DNA of 32,554 nucleotides from Cellulomonas sp. B6 (GTDB taxonomy: Bacteria > Actinomycetota > Actinomycetes > Actinomycetales > Cellulomonadaceae). A program made the translations under genes and the position numbers. Shown piece by piece: positions 24,294-32,019 of this stretch. A model generated the notes under the pieces. The model had not been told where the DNA came from. It searched no databases and saw only the letters and a list, made by a program, of their open reading frames with translations. Within the stretch, counting starts at the first letter, position 1; each line of letters opens with the position of its first letter. Location of the stretch: positions 1 through 32,554 of the forward strand of contig NZ_LNTD01000051.1 of NCBI RefSeq assembly GCF_001462455.1. Direction: 5' to 3'.

Positions 24294-24323
24294 ACCCGGT
24301 GCGCAGCGCCGCTGCGGGCGTGC

Positions 24324-25232
24324 TCAGCGCAGCTGCAGGCCCCAGCGGACCTCGTGCGTCGCGCCCGGCTCGAGCTCGACCAGCAGGTCGCCCGTGCGGA
24401 ACGCGTCGGCGACGCACGACATCGGCTCGACCGCGACGCCGCGGCGCTCGATGCCGGGGATGCCGTCGCCCGTGCAGACCTGCCACGCGGGCAGCGTGGC
24501 GTCGGCCCACACGGCGACCGTGCGGCCGTCCGAGCCGGCGAGCGTGGCCCACGTGCGGCCCTCGGCGTCGGGCGTGACGTCGACCCACGCGTCGTCGAGC
24601 GCGACGCCCGCGAGCGGCTTGCCCTCGCGCAGGTCGTACGGGCCGGCCACGGCCTGCGTGCCGGTGGGCAGCAGACGCTCGTCGACCGTGACGCGGCGCG
24701 CGGCGTCGAGCTGCAGCGTGCTGGCGTCGACGCCGCCGGGGCCGGGCGAGAGCCAGGGGTGGAAGCCGACGCCGTACGGCGCGACGTCGTTGCCGAGGTT
24801 CGTCGCGGCGACGGTGATCGTCATGCCGTCGTCGGCCAGGCGGTAGGTGACGTCGAGGCGCAGCGGCCAGGGGTAGCCGGGCGTCGGGACCAGCTCGTGG
24901 CGCAGCGTCACGGCGTCGTCCGTGGCCTCGACGACGTCGAACCGCGTGTACGCGACGAGGCCGTGCAGCGCGGTGAGGCGCTCGTGCTCGGTCAGCGGCA
25001 CCTGGTAGGTCGTGTCGCGGAACCGGTACGTCGCGTCGCGCAGCCGGTTCGGCCAGGGGGCCAGGACGGCACCCGAGAAGGCCGGCGCGATCGCGTCGAC
25101 GTCGAACGGCAGGACGACGTCGCGCTCGCCGACGCGGTACTCGCGGACGCTCGCGGCGACGGACGTGACGACGGCGACCTGGTCACCGTGCCGCAGCACG
25201 TGCTGGTCACCCGTGGGAGGAGGAGTGTTCAC
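24324..25232 (-). CDS. Aldose 1-epimerase family protein
   Basis: A 302-residue beta-sandwich enzyme that interconverts alpha and beta anomers of sugars such as glucose or galactose. Active-site residues by family pattern: N62/R63 in APWPNRLRD, H90 in ALHGL, H158 in GFHPWL, D214 and the catalytic base E269 in AVEPMSC. It is of the class seen in many actinobacteria annotated as aldose 1-epimerase, and specificity is open; hexose-6-phosphate epimerase relatives are another option. I place the start at GTG 25232 because the TAGGTT box ends at 25239, too close for the in-frame GTG at 25238 to be transcribed as a start; using that codon adds two residues. No sugar-catabolic neighbours are present. 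Confidence 0.85.
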   Translation of the reverse strand: MNTPPPTGDQHVLRHGDQVAVVTSVAASVREYRVGERDVVLPFDVDAIAPAFSGAVLAPWPNRLRDATYRFRDTTYQVPLTEHERLTALHGLVAYTRFDVVEATDDAVTLRHELVPTPGYPWPLRLDVTYRLADDGMTITVAATNLGNDVAPYGVGFHPWLSPGPGGVDASTLQLDAARRVTVDERLLPTGTQAVAGPYDLREGKPLAGVALDDAWVDVTPDAEGRTWATLAGSDGRTVAVWADATLPAWQVCTGDGIPGIERRGVAVEPMSCVADAFRTGDLLVELEPGATHEVRWGLQLR

Positions 25233-25238
25233 GCTCAC

Positions 25239-25244
25239 AACCTA
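25239..25244 (-). promoter_or_regulatory. -10 box for a leaderless epimerase transcript
   Basis: TAGGTT on the minus strand, six bases before the GTG at 25232. No ribosome-binding site precedes the gene, which fits leaderless initiation. Confidence 0.5.
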
Positions 25245-25310
25245 GCGGCGGGCGGGCGTCGGGCTGCGGGACCGCCGTCGCGCGTCGGGCATCCGGCGAC
25301 GCCGTCGGCC

Positions 25311-25354
25311 GTCCGTGCGTCCGCGCGTCCGCGCGTCCGCGCGTCCGTGCGTCC
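25311..25354. repeat. Five and a half tandem 8-bp repeats
   Basis: Units GTCCGTGC, GTCCGCGC (three times), GTCCGTGC and a final GTCC follow each other without gaps just upstream of the DUF6882-like gene. The unit is not a codon multiple and lies between divergent genes. Confidence 0.9.
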
Positions 25355-25369
25355 TGACAGACTGGGGCG

Positions 25370-26059
25370 GTGAGATCCGCCGGCCTGTCCGCGCTCGTCG
25401 ACGACGGTGCGTTCCTCGCCCACGAGTCGCAGCTCCACCTGGTGGACGTGCACGGGCTGGAGAGCTGGACCTTCGACCTCGAGATCGGCTCGTTCACGTT
25501 CGGCGCCCGGGGGACCCCCGCGGCCACGACGTACGGCGTCGAGCTGCTGGGCAGCGCCGCACCCGGGCCGCGCAGCTGGCTCTGGGGATGGGCCAACCCA
25601 GCCGGCTTCCGGAGCGAGGTGCTCCGTGCCGCCACCGCCGCGCGCACCCTCGGTGAGCAGCGCGGCGTCCCCGAGCTCGCGGCGCCCGAGGTGCCGTTCC
25701 GCGAGGACGGCCAGGACGAGGACCCGCCCGGCATGCGCCTCGCGTACGAGCTGTCGGTCGCGGCGCGGGTCGCGGCCGGCAGGTGGTTCGCGTACTCGGG
25801 CGACGTCGGTGGCGGGACACGTGCGTGGCTGCTCCTCGAAGGGCCCCGGCTCCCCGAGCCGGACCTGGTGCGCACGGTGCGCGTCATCGGCGAGACGGTG
25901 CAGGCGGGCGTGCTCGACGACCACCGGCGCGCCCTGGCGAGCTACGCGGCGCTGCGCGGGCTGGAGTGGGACGGCACCGCGCTGCACCTGCCGCAGGGAC
26001 GCCTGGCGGTCGAGCTGGACGCCCACGGGCGGATATCGGCGCTGTCCGGCACGGCCTGA
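25370..26059 (+). CDS. DUF6882-like protein of unknown function
   Basis: A 229-residue soluble protein with no signal peptide. Its pattern, an early LVDDGAFLAHESQLHLVD segment, a Trp-rich SWLWGWANPAG motif (about 64-74) and a later AYSGDVGGGTRAWLLLEG segment, resembles the actinobacterial family now labelled DUF6882, as far as I remember. No function is known and I see no catalytic motif. The GTG at 25370 follows CAGACT by six bases, so transcription may start at the codon itself; a weak link given the imperfect -10. Upstream lie tandem 8-bp repeats, downstream the Tad pilus operon, 208 bases away and probably separately transcribed. Confidence 0.65.
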   Translation: MRSAGLSALVDDGAFLAHESQLHLVDVHGLESWTFDLEIGSFTFGARGTPAATTYGVELLGSAAPGPRSWLWGWANPAGFRSEVLRAATAARTLGEQRGVPELAAPEVPFREDGQDEDPPGMRLAYELSVAARVAAGRWFAYSGDVGGGTRAWLLLEGPRLPEPDLVRTVRVIGETVQAGVLDDHRRALASYAALRGLEWDGTALHLPQGRLAVELDAHGRISALSGTA

Positions 26060-26083
26060 GCCGCACGGTCGGGTCGGCGCCCG

Positions 26084-26102
26084 CCGCGGCGCGTCGCCGC
26101 GG
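26084..26102 (+). terminator. Hairpin after the DUF6882-like gene
   Basis: CCGCGGCG (26084-26091) pairs with CGCCGCGG (26095-26102) with a three-base loop, 24 bases past the stop. A possible -10 for the Tad operon, TACCGT, is at 26198-26203 but lacks a -35; the rest of this gap shows nothing clear. Confidence 0.5.
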
Positions 26103-26267
26103 GTGCTCAGGCCGGGTCGCCACCCGGACGGGTGATCCAGGGTCACCCGTCGGGCCGTGCCTGTGGACGACCGCGCCCGCGGTCGCCCGCGATGCCCTAC
26201 CGTGACGCCGGAAACGGACGAACCCGACATCGGCGTGCGCCGGTGCAGGTGAGCGGCAGGGGGCTGC

Positions 26268-27491
26268 ATGGACGGGGTGACGATCCTCGAGGGCGAGGTG
26301 CGCGAGCTCATCCGACGCCGCGGCGTCGACCCCGTCCGCGACCGCGCCGGCGTCGTCGCGCTCGTGCACGCGGCCATGGCCGACTACGACGAGCGCTCGC
26401 TGGTGGGGGCGGTCCCCGCCCTCGGGGACGCGGCGGCCGCGCACAAGGCGGTGGTCGACGCGGTCGCCGGGCTCGGCCCGCTGCAGCGCTACCTCGACGA
26501 CCCCGAGGTCGAGGAGATCTGGATCAACTCACCGTCGCAGGTGTTCGTGGCGCGGCGGGGCGAGCCCGAGCTCACCACCACGATCCTCACCGACCAGCAG
26601 GTGCGCGACCTCGTGGAGCAGATGCTCAAGGTGTCGGGGCGGCGCCTCGACCTGTCGAGCCCGTTCGTCGACGCGTCGCTGCCGGGCGGGGAGCGCCTGC
26701 ACGCCGTGATCCCCGACGTCACGCGGCGCCACTGGTCGGTGAACATCCGCAAGTACGTCGTGCGGGCCACGAGCCTCGACGACATGGTCGGCCTGGGCTC
26801 TCTCACGCCGCAGGCCGCCGCGTTCCTGCAGGCGGCGGTGCGCGTCGGGCTCAACGTGCTGGTCTCGGGCGCCACGCAGGCAGGGAAGACGACGATGCTC
26901 AACGCGCTCGCGGGCGCGGTGCCGCCACGCGAGCGGGTCGTCAGCTGCGAGGAGGTCTTCGAGCTGAGGCCGGCGGTGCGCGACTGGGTCGCGATGCAGA
27001 CGCGGCAGCCGAACCTCGAGGGGACCGGGGAGATCACGCTGCGCCGCCTCGTCAAGGAGGCGCTGCGGATGCGCCCCGACCGCCTGCTCGTGGGCGAGGT
27101 GCGCGAGGCGGAGGCGCTCGACCTGCTCATCGCGCTCAACAGCGGGGTGCCGGCCATGTGCACGATCCACGCGAGCTCGGCGCGCGAGGCGCTCACCAAG
27201 CTCTGCACCCTCCCGCTGCTGGCCGGGGAGAACATCTCCGACCGCTTCGTGGTGCCCACGGTCGCGTCCTCGGTCGACCTCGTGGTGCACCTGGAGCTCG
27301 ACGCGCGCGGGCGGCGACGCACGCGCGAGGTCGTCGCCGTCCCCGGGCGCGTCGAGGTCGGCGTCGTGGAGACCGCTGACCTGTTCACGACGCGTGACGG
27401 CGTGCTGGTCCGTGGCGACGGGTTCCCCCCGCACGTCGAGCGGTTCGCGCGCGCCGGGGTCGACGTCGCGGCCCTCCTGCGGAGGACGTGA
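26268..27491 (+). CDS. tadA: TadA/CpaF-family secretion ATPase
   Basis: A 407-residue hexameric ATPase that powers assembly of Tad (type IVc) pili. The N-terminal domain (about 1-165) contains the CpaF-like PLQRYLDDPEVEEIWINSP (71-89) and a region with SGRRLDLSSPFVDA (123-136). The motor core has Walker A GATQAGKTT (201-209), a variant Asp box CEEVFELRP (227-235), Walker B DRLLVGEVRE (271-280) and the His box CTIHA (298-302). The ATG follows AGGGGG at five bases. It is the first gene of the operon; the stop overlaps tadB (GTGA). A tadZ/cpaE-like gene often lies before it but is absent here. Confidence 0.92.
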   Translation: MDGVTILEGEVRELIRRRGVDPVRDRAGVVALVHAAMADYDERSLVGAVPALGDAAAAHKAVVDAVAGLGPLQRYLDDPEVEEIWINSPSQVFVARRGEPELTTTILTDQQVRDLVEQMLKVSGRRLDLSSPFVDASLPGGERLHAVIPDVTRRHWSVNIRKYVVRATSLDDMVGLGSLTPQAAAFLQAAVRVGLNVLVSGATQAGKTTMLNALAGAVPPRERVVSCEEVFELRPAVRDWVAMQTRQPNLEGTGEITLRRLVKEALRMRPDRLLVGEVREAEALDLLIALNSGVPAMCTIHASSAREALTKLCTLPLLAGENISDRFVVPTVASSVDLVVHLELDARGRRRTREVVAVPGRVEVGVVETADLFTTRDGVLVRGDGFPPHVERFARAGVDVAALLRRT

Positions 27492-28354
27492 GCGTGGGGG
27501 TCGTGGTGGGGCTGCTGCTCGGCGTCGGGCTCGCGTGCGTGTGGTGGTCGTGGTGGCCGCTCGCGGAGGGTCGTGGGCGGCGCGGCGACGGGTGGGCCGC
27601 GCGCGTGCAGGACGTCCTCACGCAGGCCGAGGTCACGGGGGTGACGCCCGGCGGGCTCGTCGCCGCGAGCGCGACCGTCGGGCTCGTGCTCGCCGCCGCG
27701 TCGTTCCTCCTCGTGCCCGTCCCGGCCGTGACGGCGTGCGTCGCGGTGTTCGCGGCGAGCGCGCCGTGGGCGCTCGTGCGCGGACGTGCGCGGCGCCGGC
27801 TCGCGCGGACCCGTGAGCTGTGGCCCGACGTCGTCGACCACCTGGCCTCGGGCGTGCGCGCCGGGCTGTCCCTGCCCGAGGCGGTCGCGCAGCTGGGCGA
27901 CCGCGGCCCGGCCGAGCTGCGGCTACCGTTCCGAGCGTTCGCCGAGGACTACCGCGCGACCGGACGGTTCGCCGACAGCCTCGACGCCCTCAAGGAGCGT
28001 CTCGCCGACCCCGTGGCCGACCGCATCGTGGAGGCGCTGCGGCTCACCCGGGACGTCGGCGGCACGGACCTCGGGCGCCTGCTGCGGACGCTGTCGTCGT
28101 TCCTGCGCGACGACCTGCGCACGCGCGGCGAGCTCGAGGCGCGCCAGGGGTGGACGGTCTACGCCGCGCGACTGGCGGTCGCCGCCCCGTGGGTCGTGCT
28201 CGCGATGCTCGCGTCGCGCCCCGAGGCGATCCGCGCCTACGACTCGCCCGCCGGGGCCGTCCTGCTGCTCGTCGGTGCGGCGCTCACGGTCGTCGCCTAC
28301 CGACTGATGCTGCGGGTCGCCCGGCTGCCCGACGACCCGCGGGTGCTGCGATGA
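27488..28354 (+). CDS. tadB: TadB-like type II/IV secretion inner-membrane platform protein
   Basis: A 288-residue membrane protein. Hydrophobic helices lie at about 3-23, 55-78, 80-97, 226-243 and 255-273. Between them is the GspF-type T2SSF domain (about 108-222), with LWPDVVDHLASGVRAGLSL (111-129) and the LGRLLRTLSSFLRDD region (195-209). With TadC it forms the base on which the TadA motor acts. The GTG start overlaps the tadA stop by four bases, and its own stop overlaps the tadC ATG in the same way. Confidence 0.9.
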   Translation: MSVGVVVGLLLGVGLACVWWSWWPLAEGRGRRGDGWAARVQDVLTQAEVTGVTPGGLVAASATVGLVLAAASFLLVPVPAVTACVAVFAASAPWALVRGRARRRLARTRELWPDVVDHLASGVRAGLSLPEAVAQLGDRGPAELRLPFRAFAEDYRATGRFADSLDALKERLADPVADRIVEALRLTRDVGGTDLGRLLRTLSSFLRDDLRTRGELEARQGWTVYAARLAVAAPWVVLAMLASRPEAIRAYDSPAGAVLLLVGAALTVVAYRLMLRVARLPDDPRVLR

Positions 28355-29280
28355 GCCCGGGCCTGCTCGGCGCTCTCGTGGGCCTGCTCGCCGGAAGCGG
28401 TGCGCTCCTGGTGGTGTCGCGGCTGCGCGCGCGCCGCATCACGCTCGACCAGCGGGTCGGGCCGTACCTGCGAACGCGCGGCACGTCCTCCCTGCTGCGC
28501 GTCGACCCCGTGCACGGTCCGTGGGGGACCGTCGAGCGGATCGTCGCGCCGTTCCTGGCCGACGGGGTCCGCGTGGTCGCGCGGCTCGGCTCGTCGGCCC
28601 CCGAGCTGCGCCGCCGGCTCCGACGGGCCGGGCGGGCCGACACCGTCGAGCAGTTCCGGGCGCAGCAGGTGGTGGCGGGCGCGCTGGCCGTCGCGGGCGG
28701 TCTCCTGCTCGCGATCGTGCTCGCCGCCACGCGTGGTGGAGCCGTCGTGCCGCTGGTGGCGCTCGTGGTGGTCGCGGGCCTGCTCGGGGTGCTCGCACCC
28801 GACTGGTGGCTCGGTCAGCAGGTCGGGCGCCGCGAGGCGCGCCTGCTCGCGCAGATGCCGACGGTGACCGAGCTGCTCGCGCTCGCCGTCGGAGCGGGCG
28901 AGGGGGCGACGGGTGCCCTCGAGCGAGTCGTGCGCCAGACGCGTGGCGAGCTGTCGGAGGAGCTCGCTCGCACGCTCGCCGACGCACGCGCCGGGACCCC
29001 GCTCGCGAGCGCGTTGCAGGGGTTGGCCGACCGGACCGGCCTGCCCGCGCTGGCGCGGTTCGCCGAGGGCGTCGCGGTCGCGGTCGAGCGCGGCTCCCCG
29101 TTGGCGGACGTGCTGCGCGCGCAGGCGCAGGACGTCCGCGAGGAGGGCAGGCGCGCACTCATGCAGACCGGCGGGCGCAAGGAGGTGCTCATGATGGTCC
29201 CGGTGGTGTTCCTGATCCTCCCGGTCACCGTCCTGTTCGCCGTCTTCCCCAGCGCGGTGGTCCTGCGGGTGGGGCTGTGA
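28351..29280 (+). CDS. tadC: TadC-like type II/IV secretion inner-membrane platform protein
   Basis: A 309-residue membrane protein paired with TadB. Helices are predicted at about 3-22, 108-126, 132-150 and 281-300. The T2SSF domain (about 168-275) has MPTVTELLALAVGAGEGATGAL (169-190). The ATG overlaps the tadB stop (ATGA). The C-terminus ends soon after the last helix, as usual. A 63-base gap separates it from the pilin-like gene, the only real gap inside the operon. Confidence 0.9.
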   Translation: MSPGLLGALVGLLAGSGALLVVSRLRARRITLDQRVGPYLRTRGTSSLLRVDPVHGPWGTVERIVAPFLADGVRVVARLGSSAPELRRRLRRAGRADTVEQFRAQQVVAGALAVAGGLLLAIVLAATRGGAVVPLVALVVVAGLLGVLAPDWWLGQQVGRREARLLAQMPTVTELLALAVGAGEGATGALERVVRQTRGELSEELARTLADARAGTPLASALQGLADRTGLPALARFAEGVAVAVERGSPLADVLRAQAQDVREEGRRALMQTGGRKEVLMMVPVVFLILPVTVLFAVFPSAVVLRVGL

Positions 29281-29343
29281 CCCCGCCCGCCACGCACCCG
29301 GAGGCGTCGTCAGGCGTGCTCCGGACGACGACGGAGGTCGACG

Positions 29344-29556
29344 ATGAGGTTCTGGCATCGCACGTGGGGGGCGCTCGCGCAGCGTGTGGACGCGGCAGCG
29401 GGGGAGGACCGCGAGCGCGGCGACGTGCCCGGGTGGGTGCTGGTCACGCTGATGACCGCCGGACTGGTCGCCGTGCTGTGGTTCGCGGCCGAGGGAGCCT
29501 TGCAGCGGCTCTTCGTCGACGCCGTGAACGGCGTCTCGCCGCGCTCGGGCGGCTGA
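29344..29556 (+). CDS. Pilin-like small membrane peptide of the Tad locus
   Basis: A 70-residue peptide with a basic N-terminal arm (1-25) and one helix (about 31-50), positioned where Tad loci carry the Flp pilin. The segment ERGDVPGWVLVTLMTAGL (24-41) resembles small proteins of actinobacterial Tad loci. A normal Flp has Gly, four residues, then Glu-Tyr at the peptidase site; here G26 is followed by DVPGW, with no Glu at +5, so processing may be unusual or absent. The ATG has GGAGG at six bases, the best ribosome-binding site of the operon, consistent with high expression. Confidence 0.72.
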   Translation: MRFWHRTWGALAQRVDAAAGEDRERGDVPGWVLVTLMTAGLVAVLWFAAEGALQRLFVDAVNGVSPRSGG

Positions 29557-29975
29557 CCGCGCCCGGGAGCATCGCCGCTCGTGGTCGTCCGAGCGCGCCG
29601 TGGCGCGACGACCGCGGGTCGGCGGTCGTCGACTTCACGCTGGTCGGCGGGCTCGTCGTGGTGCTGTTCCTGTCGGTGGTGCAGCTCGCGCTCGTCCAGC
29701 ACGTGCGCAACACCTGCGTCGACGCGGCGGCCGAAGGCGCGCGGTACGCGGCGCACGTCGGGCGCACGCCCGCCGACGGCGCCCAGCGCACGGCCGACCT
29801 GCTGCGCGCGTCGCTCGCCGCGTCCTACGCGCAGGACGTGACGGCCGACGAGGTCGAGGTCGACGGGCTCACGCTCGTGCGGGTCACCGTCCGCGTCCCG
29901 CTGCCCGTCGTCGGACTGCTCGGGCCGGGCGGCGTCATGGCGCTCGACGGTCACGCGCCCGCGGAGGGGGTGTGA
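29553..29975 (+). CDS. TadE-like minor pilin with a non-standard start
   Basis: About 140 residues. The core is clear: RGSAVVDF (21-28), a hydrophobic helix (29-50) and the TadE signature NTCVDAAAEGARYAA (53-67). The pseudopilin cleavage site would be G22/S23, with Asp27 in place of the usual Glu at +5. No ATG, GTG or TTG lies in frame between the pilin-like gene and this domain. The CTG at 29553 overlaps the preceding TGA in a CTGA arrangement, exactly parallel to the GTGA and ATGA overlaps elsewhere in this operon, so CTG is my favoured start. The nearest standard alternative is GTG 29478, deep inside the preceding gene. Its stop overlaps the next gene (GTGA). Confidence 0.72.
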   Translation: MTAPGSIAARGRPSAPWRDDRGSAVVDFTLVGGLVVVLFLSVVQLALVQHVRNTCVDAAAEGARYAAHVGRTPADGAQRTADLLRASLAASYAQDVTADEVEVDGLTLVRVTVRVPLPVVGLLGPGGVMALDGHAPAEGV

Positions 29976-30457
29976 GCGCCCGGTCGTGGCTGCGCCGTGC
30001 GCGGCGGGCCGCCGCGCGGCGGTGCGCGGGCGACGACGCGGGCAGCGCGCTGGTCGAGTTCCTCGGCGTCTCGCTCGTGCTCCTGGTGCCGACCGTCTAC
30101 CTCGTGCTCGTCCTGGGCCGGGTGCAGGCCGCGACGTTCGCCGTCGAGGGCGCCGCCCGCGAGGCCGCCCGGGTCTCCGTCGCCGCGGACGACGCCGAGC
30201 AGGGCGCGGCGCGCGCCGTCGCGGCGGTCGGGGTCGCCCTTCGTGACCAGGGCTTCGACGACGACCCGGCGGGAGCCCTCGTGCTGCGGTGCTCCGCCGA
30301 TCCCTGCCTGACGCCGGGTGCCGAGGTCGCGGCGACGGTCGAGGTGCGGGTGCCGCTGCCGTTCGTGCCGTCCTTCGTGGGCGACGTCGTGCCGCTCGAG
30401 GTGCCCGTGAGCGCCGAGCGCGTCGCGCCCGTCGACGCGTACCGGGCGGCGCGGTGA
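29972..30457 (+). CDS. TadE/TadF-like minor pilin
   Basis: A 161-residue minor pilin. A basic arm (1-20) precedes GSALVEFLGVSLVLLVP (24-40), which has the pseudopilin pattern with cleavage after G24 and Glu29 at +5. The helix runs to about 50, followed by the AVEGAAREAARV region (57-68) and a beta-rich outer domain with C107 and C112. The GTG start overlaps the previous stop by four bases and the stop overlaps the following GTG likewise. Confidence 0.85.
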   Translation: MSARSWLRRARRAAARRCAGDDAGSALVEFLGVSLVLLVPTVYLVLVLGRVQAATFAVEGAAREAARVSVAADDAEQGAARAVAAVGVALRDQGFDDDPAGALVLRCSADPCLTPGAEVAATVEVRVPLPFVPSFVGDVVPLEVPVSAERVAPVDAYRAAR

Positions 30458-30948
30458 GGAGGCGCGGGTGCGCTCGCCTGCGCGATCGGCTGAGGGACCG
30501 GGCGCCGGGCGGCGACGACGAAGGTCAGGTCCTGCTGATCTCGCTCGGCTTCGCCGTCCTCGCGATCGCGCTCGTGCTCGTCGTGGGCGCCGCGACGGGC
30601 GTCCACCTCGACCGCAAGCGGCTGCTCGCGACGGCCGACCTCGCGGCGCTCGCGGCGGCGGACGAGGTCGGCGACCGGTACTTCGACGAGGCGACCGGCC
30701 GCGAGCCCGCAGGGATCCCGTTGACGGACGCGACCGTGCGGGCCGCGGTCGAGCGGTACCTGAGCGACCACCCCGACCCCGCGGCCCGGTGGGACGGCGT
30801 GCGCGTCCTCGAGGCGTCGACGCCCGACGGTCGCACCGCCGTCGTACGGCTCGGGGCCGTCACGCGGCCGCCGCTCGTCACCTGGGTGACCGCGCCCTGG
30901 TCGGACGGGATCACGCTCGAGGTCGAGGCGGTCGCGCGGGCGTCCTGA
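30454..30948 (+). CDS. TadG-like pilus assembly protein (short)
   Basis: A 164-residue protein with a basic N-terminus, the pattern DDEGQVLLISLGFAVLAIAL (21-40) of the TadG-like N-terminal region, and one membrane helix (about 27-48). The region HLDRKRLLATADLAALAAADE (51-71) is the conserved start of the exported part, as in TadG-like proteins where a Tad-helper domain follows. It is much shorter than full TadG and has no von Willebrand A domain. GTG start with GTGA overlap. It ends the operon. Confidence 0.8.
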   Translation: MRRRGCARLRDRLRDRAPGGDDEGQVLLISLGFAVLAIALVLVVGAATGVHLDRKRLLATADLAALAAADEVGDRYFDEATGREPAGIPLTDATVRAAVERYLSDHPDPAARWDGVRVLEASTPDGRTAVVRLGAVTRPPLVTWVTAPWSDGITLEVEAVARAS

Positions 30949-30966
30949 GCCCCGCGGACGGACGTC

Positions 30967-30986
30967 CCCGTGCCGCGTGCCACGGG
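30967..30986 (+). terminator. Weak hairpin after the Tad operon
   Basis: CCCGTG (30967-30972) pairs with CACGGG (30981-30986) around an eight-base loop. The stem is short, so termination here is uncertain. Confidence 0.35.
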
Positions 30987-31059
30987 AGTGCCTCGCGCCT
31001 TGCCGACCTGCGTCCGCCGCGTGACGATCGGAGCACGGTCGAGCGTCGAGGAGGACGCG

Positions 31060-32007
31060 ATGGGCACACACGTGGTGGCGGGGTACGACGGGTCGCCCGA
31101 AGGGGTGTCCGCCGTGCGGTGGGCGGCGGTCGCGGCGCAGCGGCTGGGGGCGCCGCTGCGGGTCGTCCACGTGTGGGGGCTGGAGGGCCAGCTCGACGTG
31201 CCGCCGCTGCGCACCGCGTCGGCGTACGTCCGGGCCGGTGCGCAGGAGGTCGCCGACGAGGGCGCGCAGGTCGCGCGCGAGCAGTCGCCGGGGCTCGACG
31301 TCATGGGCATGCTCGAGGACGGCCAGCCGGCGCGCGCCCTCGTCGAGCACGCGCGAGGCGCGCGGCTGCTCGTGGTGGGGCGGCAGGGGTCCGGGCGGCT
31401 GTCGGGCGTGCTGCTGGGCTCGGTCGCGCTCGGTGTGCTGCAGCACGCGCCGGCGCCCGTCGTCGTGGTCCCGCGCACGCAGGTCGCGCCGCACCCGACG
31501 GGGCACGTGGTCGTCGGGGTCGACGGGTCGCCCGCGTCGCTCGCAGCGGTCGACGCCGCCGCGACCGGTGCCGCGGCGATCGCGAGCACCACGACGACGC
31601 GGCTGAGCGTGGTCGCGTGCTGGCAGGCGCCGCCCCCGAACCGGTCGCTCGCGTCCTGGCTCGCCGAGCAGCCCGACGTCGCGCCCGACGACCTCGCACG
31701 GCGGGCCGCGGAGCACGCGCGCGACGCGGCGCTCGCACGCCTGGCCGGGGTCGACGGGCTGCGCGTCGAGGGGGTCGTCGCGCAGGGCCCGGCCGCGCGC
31801 GTGCTCGCGCAGCACGCCGAGCGGGCCGACCTGCTCGTCGTCGGGACCCGCGGTCGCGGCGGGCTCGCGGGTCTGGTGCTCGGCTCGGTCAGCCAGTGGC
31901 TCGTGGCGCGCGCCCCCTGCCCGGTGCTCGTCGCGCGGGGCGAGGGAGGAGAAGCGAGCGGAGGCGCAGAACGTGAGACGGGCGGTGAGACCAGCAGAGC
32001 GGTGTGA
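31060..32007 (+). CDS. Universal stress protein with two Usp domains
   Basis: A 315-residue tandem Usp protein. Domain one spans about 1-138 and domain two about 145-293. Each begins with the ATP-site aspartate strand (VVAGYDGS, D10; VVVGVDGS, D155) and ends with the nucleotide loop of the type G-2x-G-9x-G-S: GRQGSGRLSGVLLGS (107-121) and GTRGRGGLAGLVLGS (262-276), so both look able to bind ATP. In mycobacteria such tandem proteins are induced by hypoxia and dormancy. A Glu/Gly-rich tail follows. The ATG has AGGAGG upstream. It converges with the LacI-type gene 12 bases away. Confidence 0.9.
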   Translation: MGTHVVAGYDGSPEGVSAVRWAAVAAQRLGAPLRVVHVWGLEGQLDVPPLRTASAYVRAGAQEVADEGAQVAREQSPGLDVMGMLEDGQPARALVEHARGARLLVVGRQGSGRLSGVLLGSVALGVLQHAPAPVVVVPRTQVAPHPTGHVVVGVDGSPASLAAVDAAATGAAAIASTTTTRLSVVACWQAPPPNRSLASWLAEQPDVAPDDLARRAAEHARDAALARLAGVDGLRVEGVVAQGPAARVLAQHAERADLLVVGTRGRGGLAGLVLGSVSQWLVARAPCPVLVARGEGGEASGGAERETGGETSRAV

Positions 32008-32019
32008 GCCCGGTTGCTC

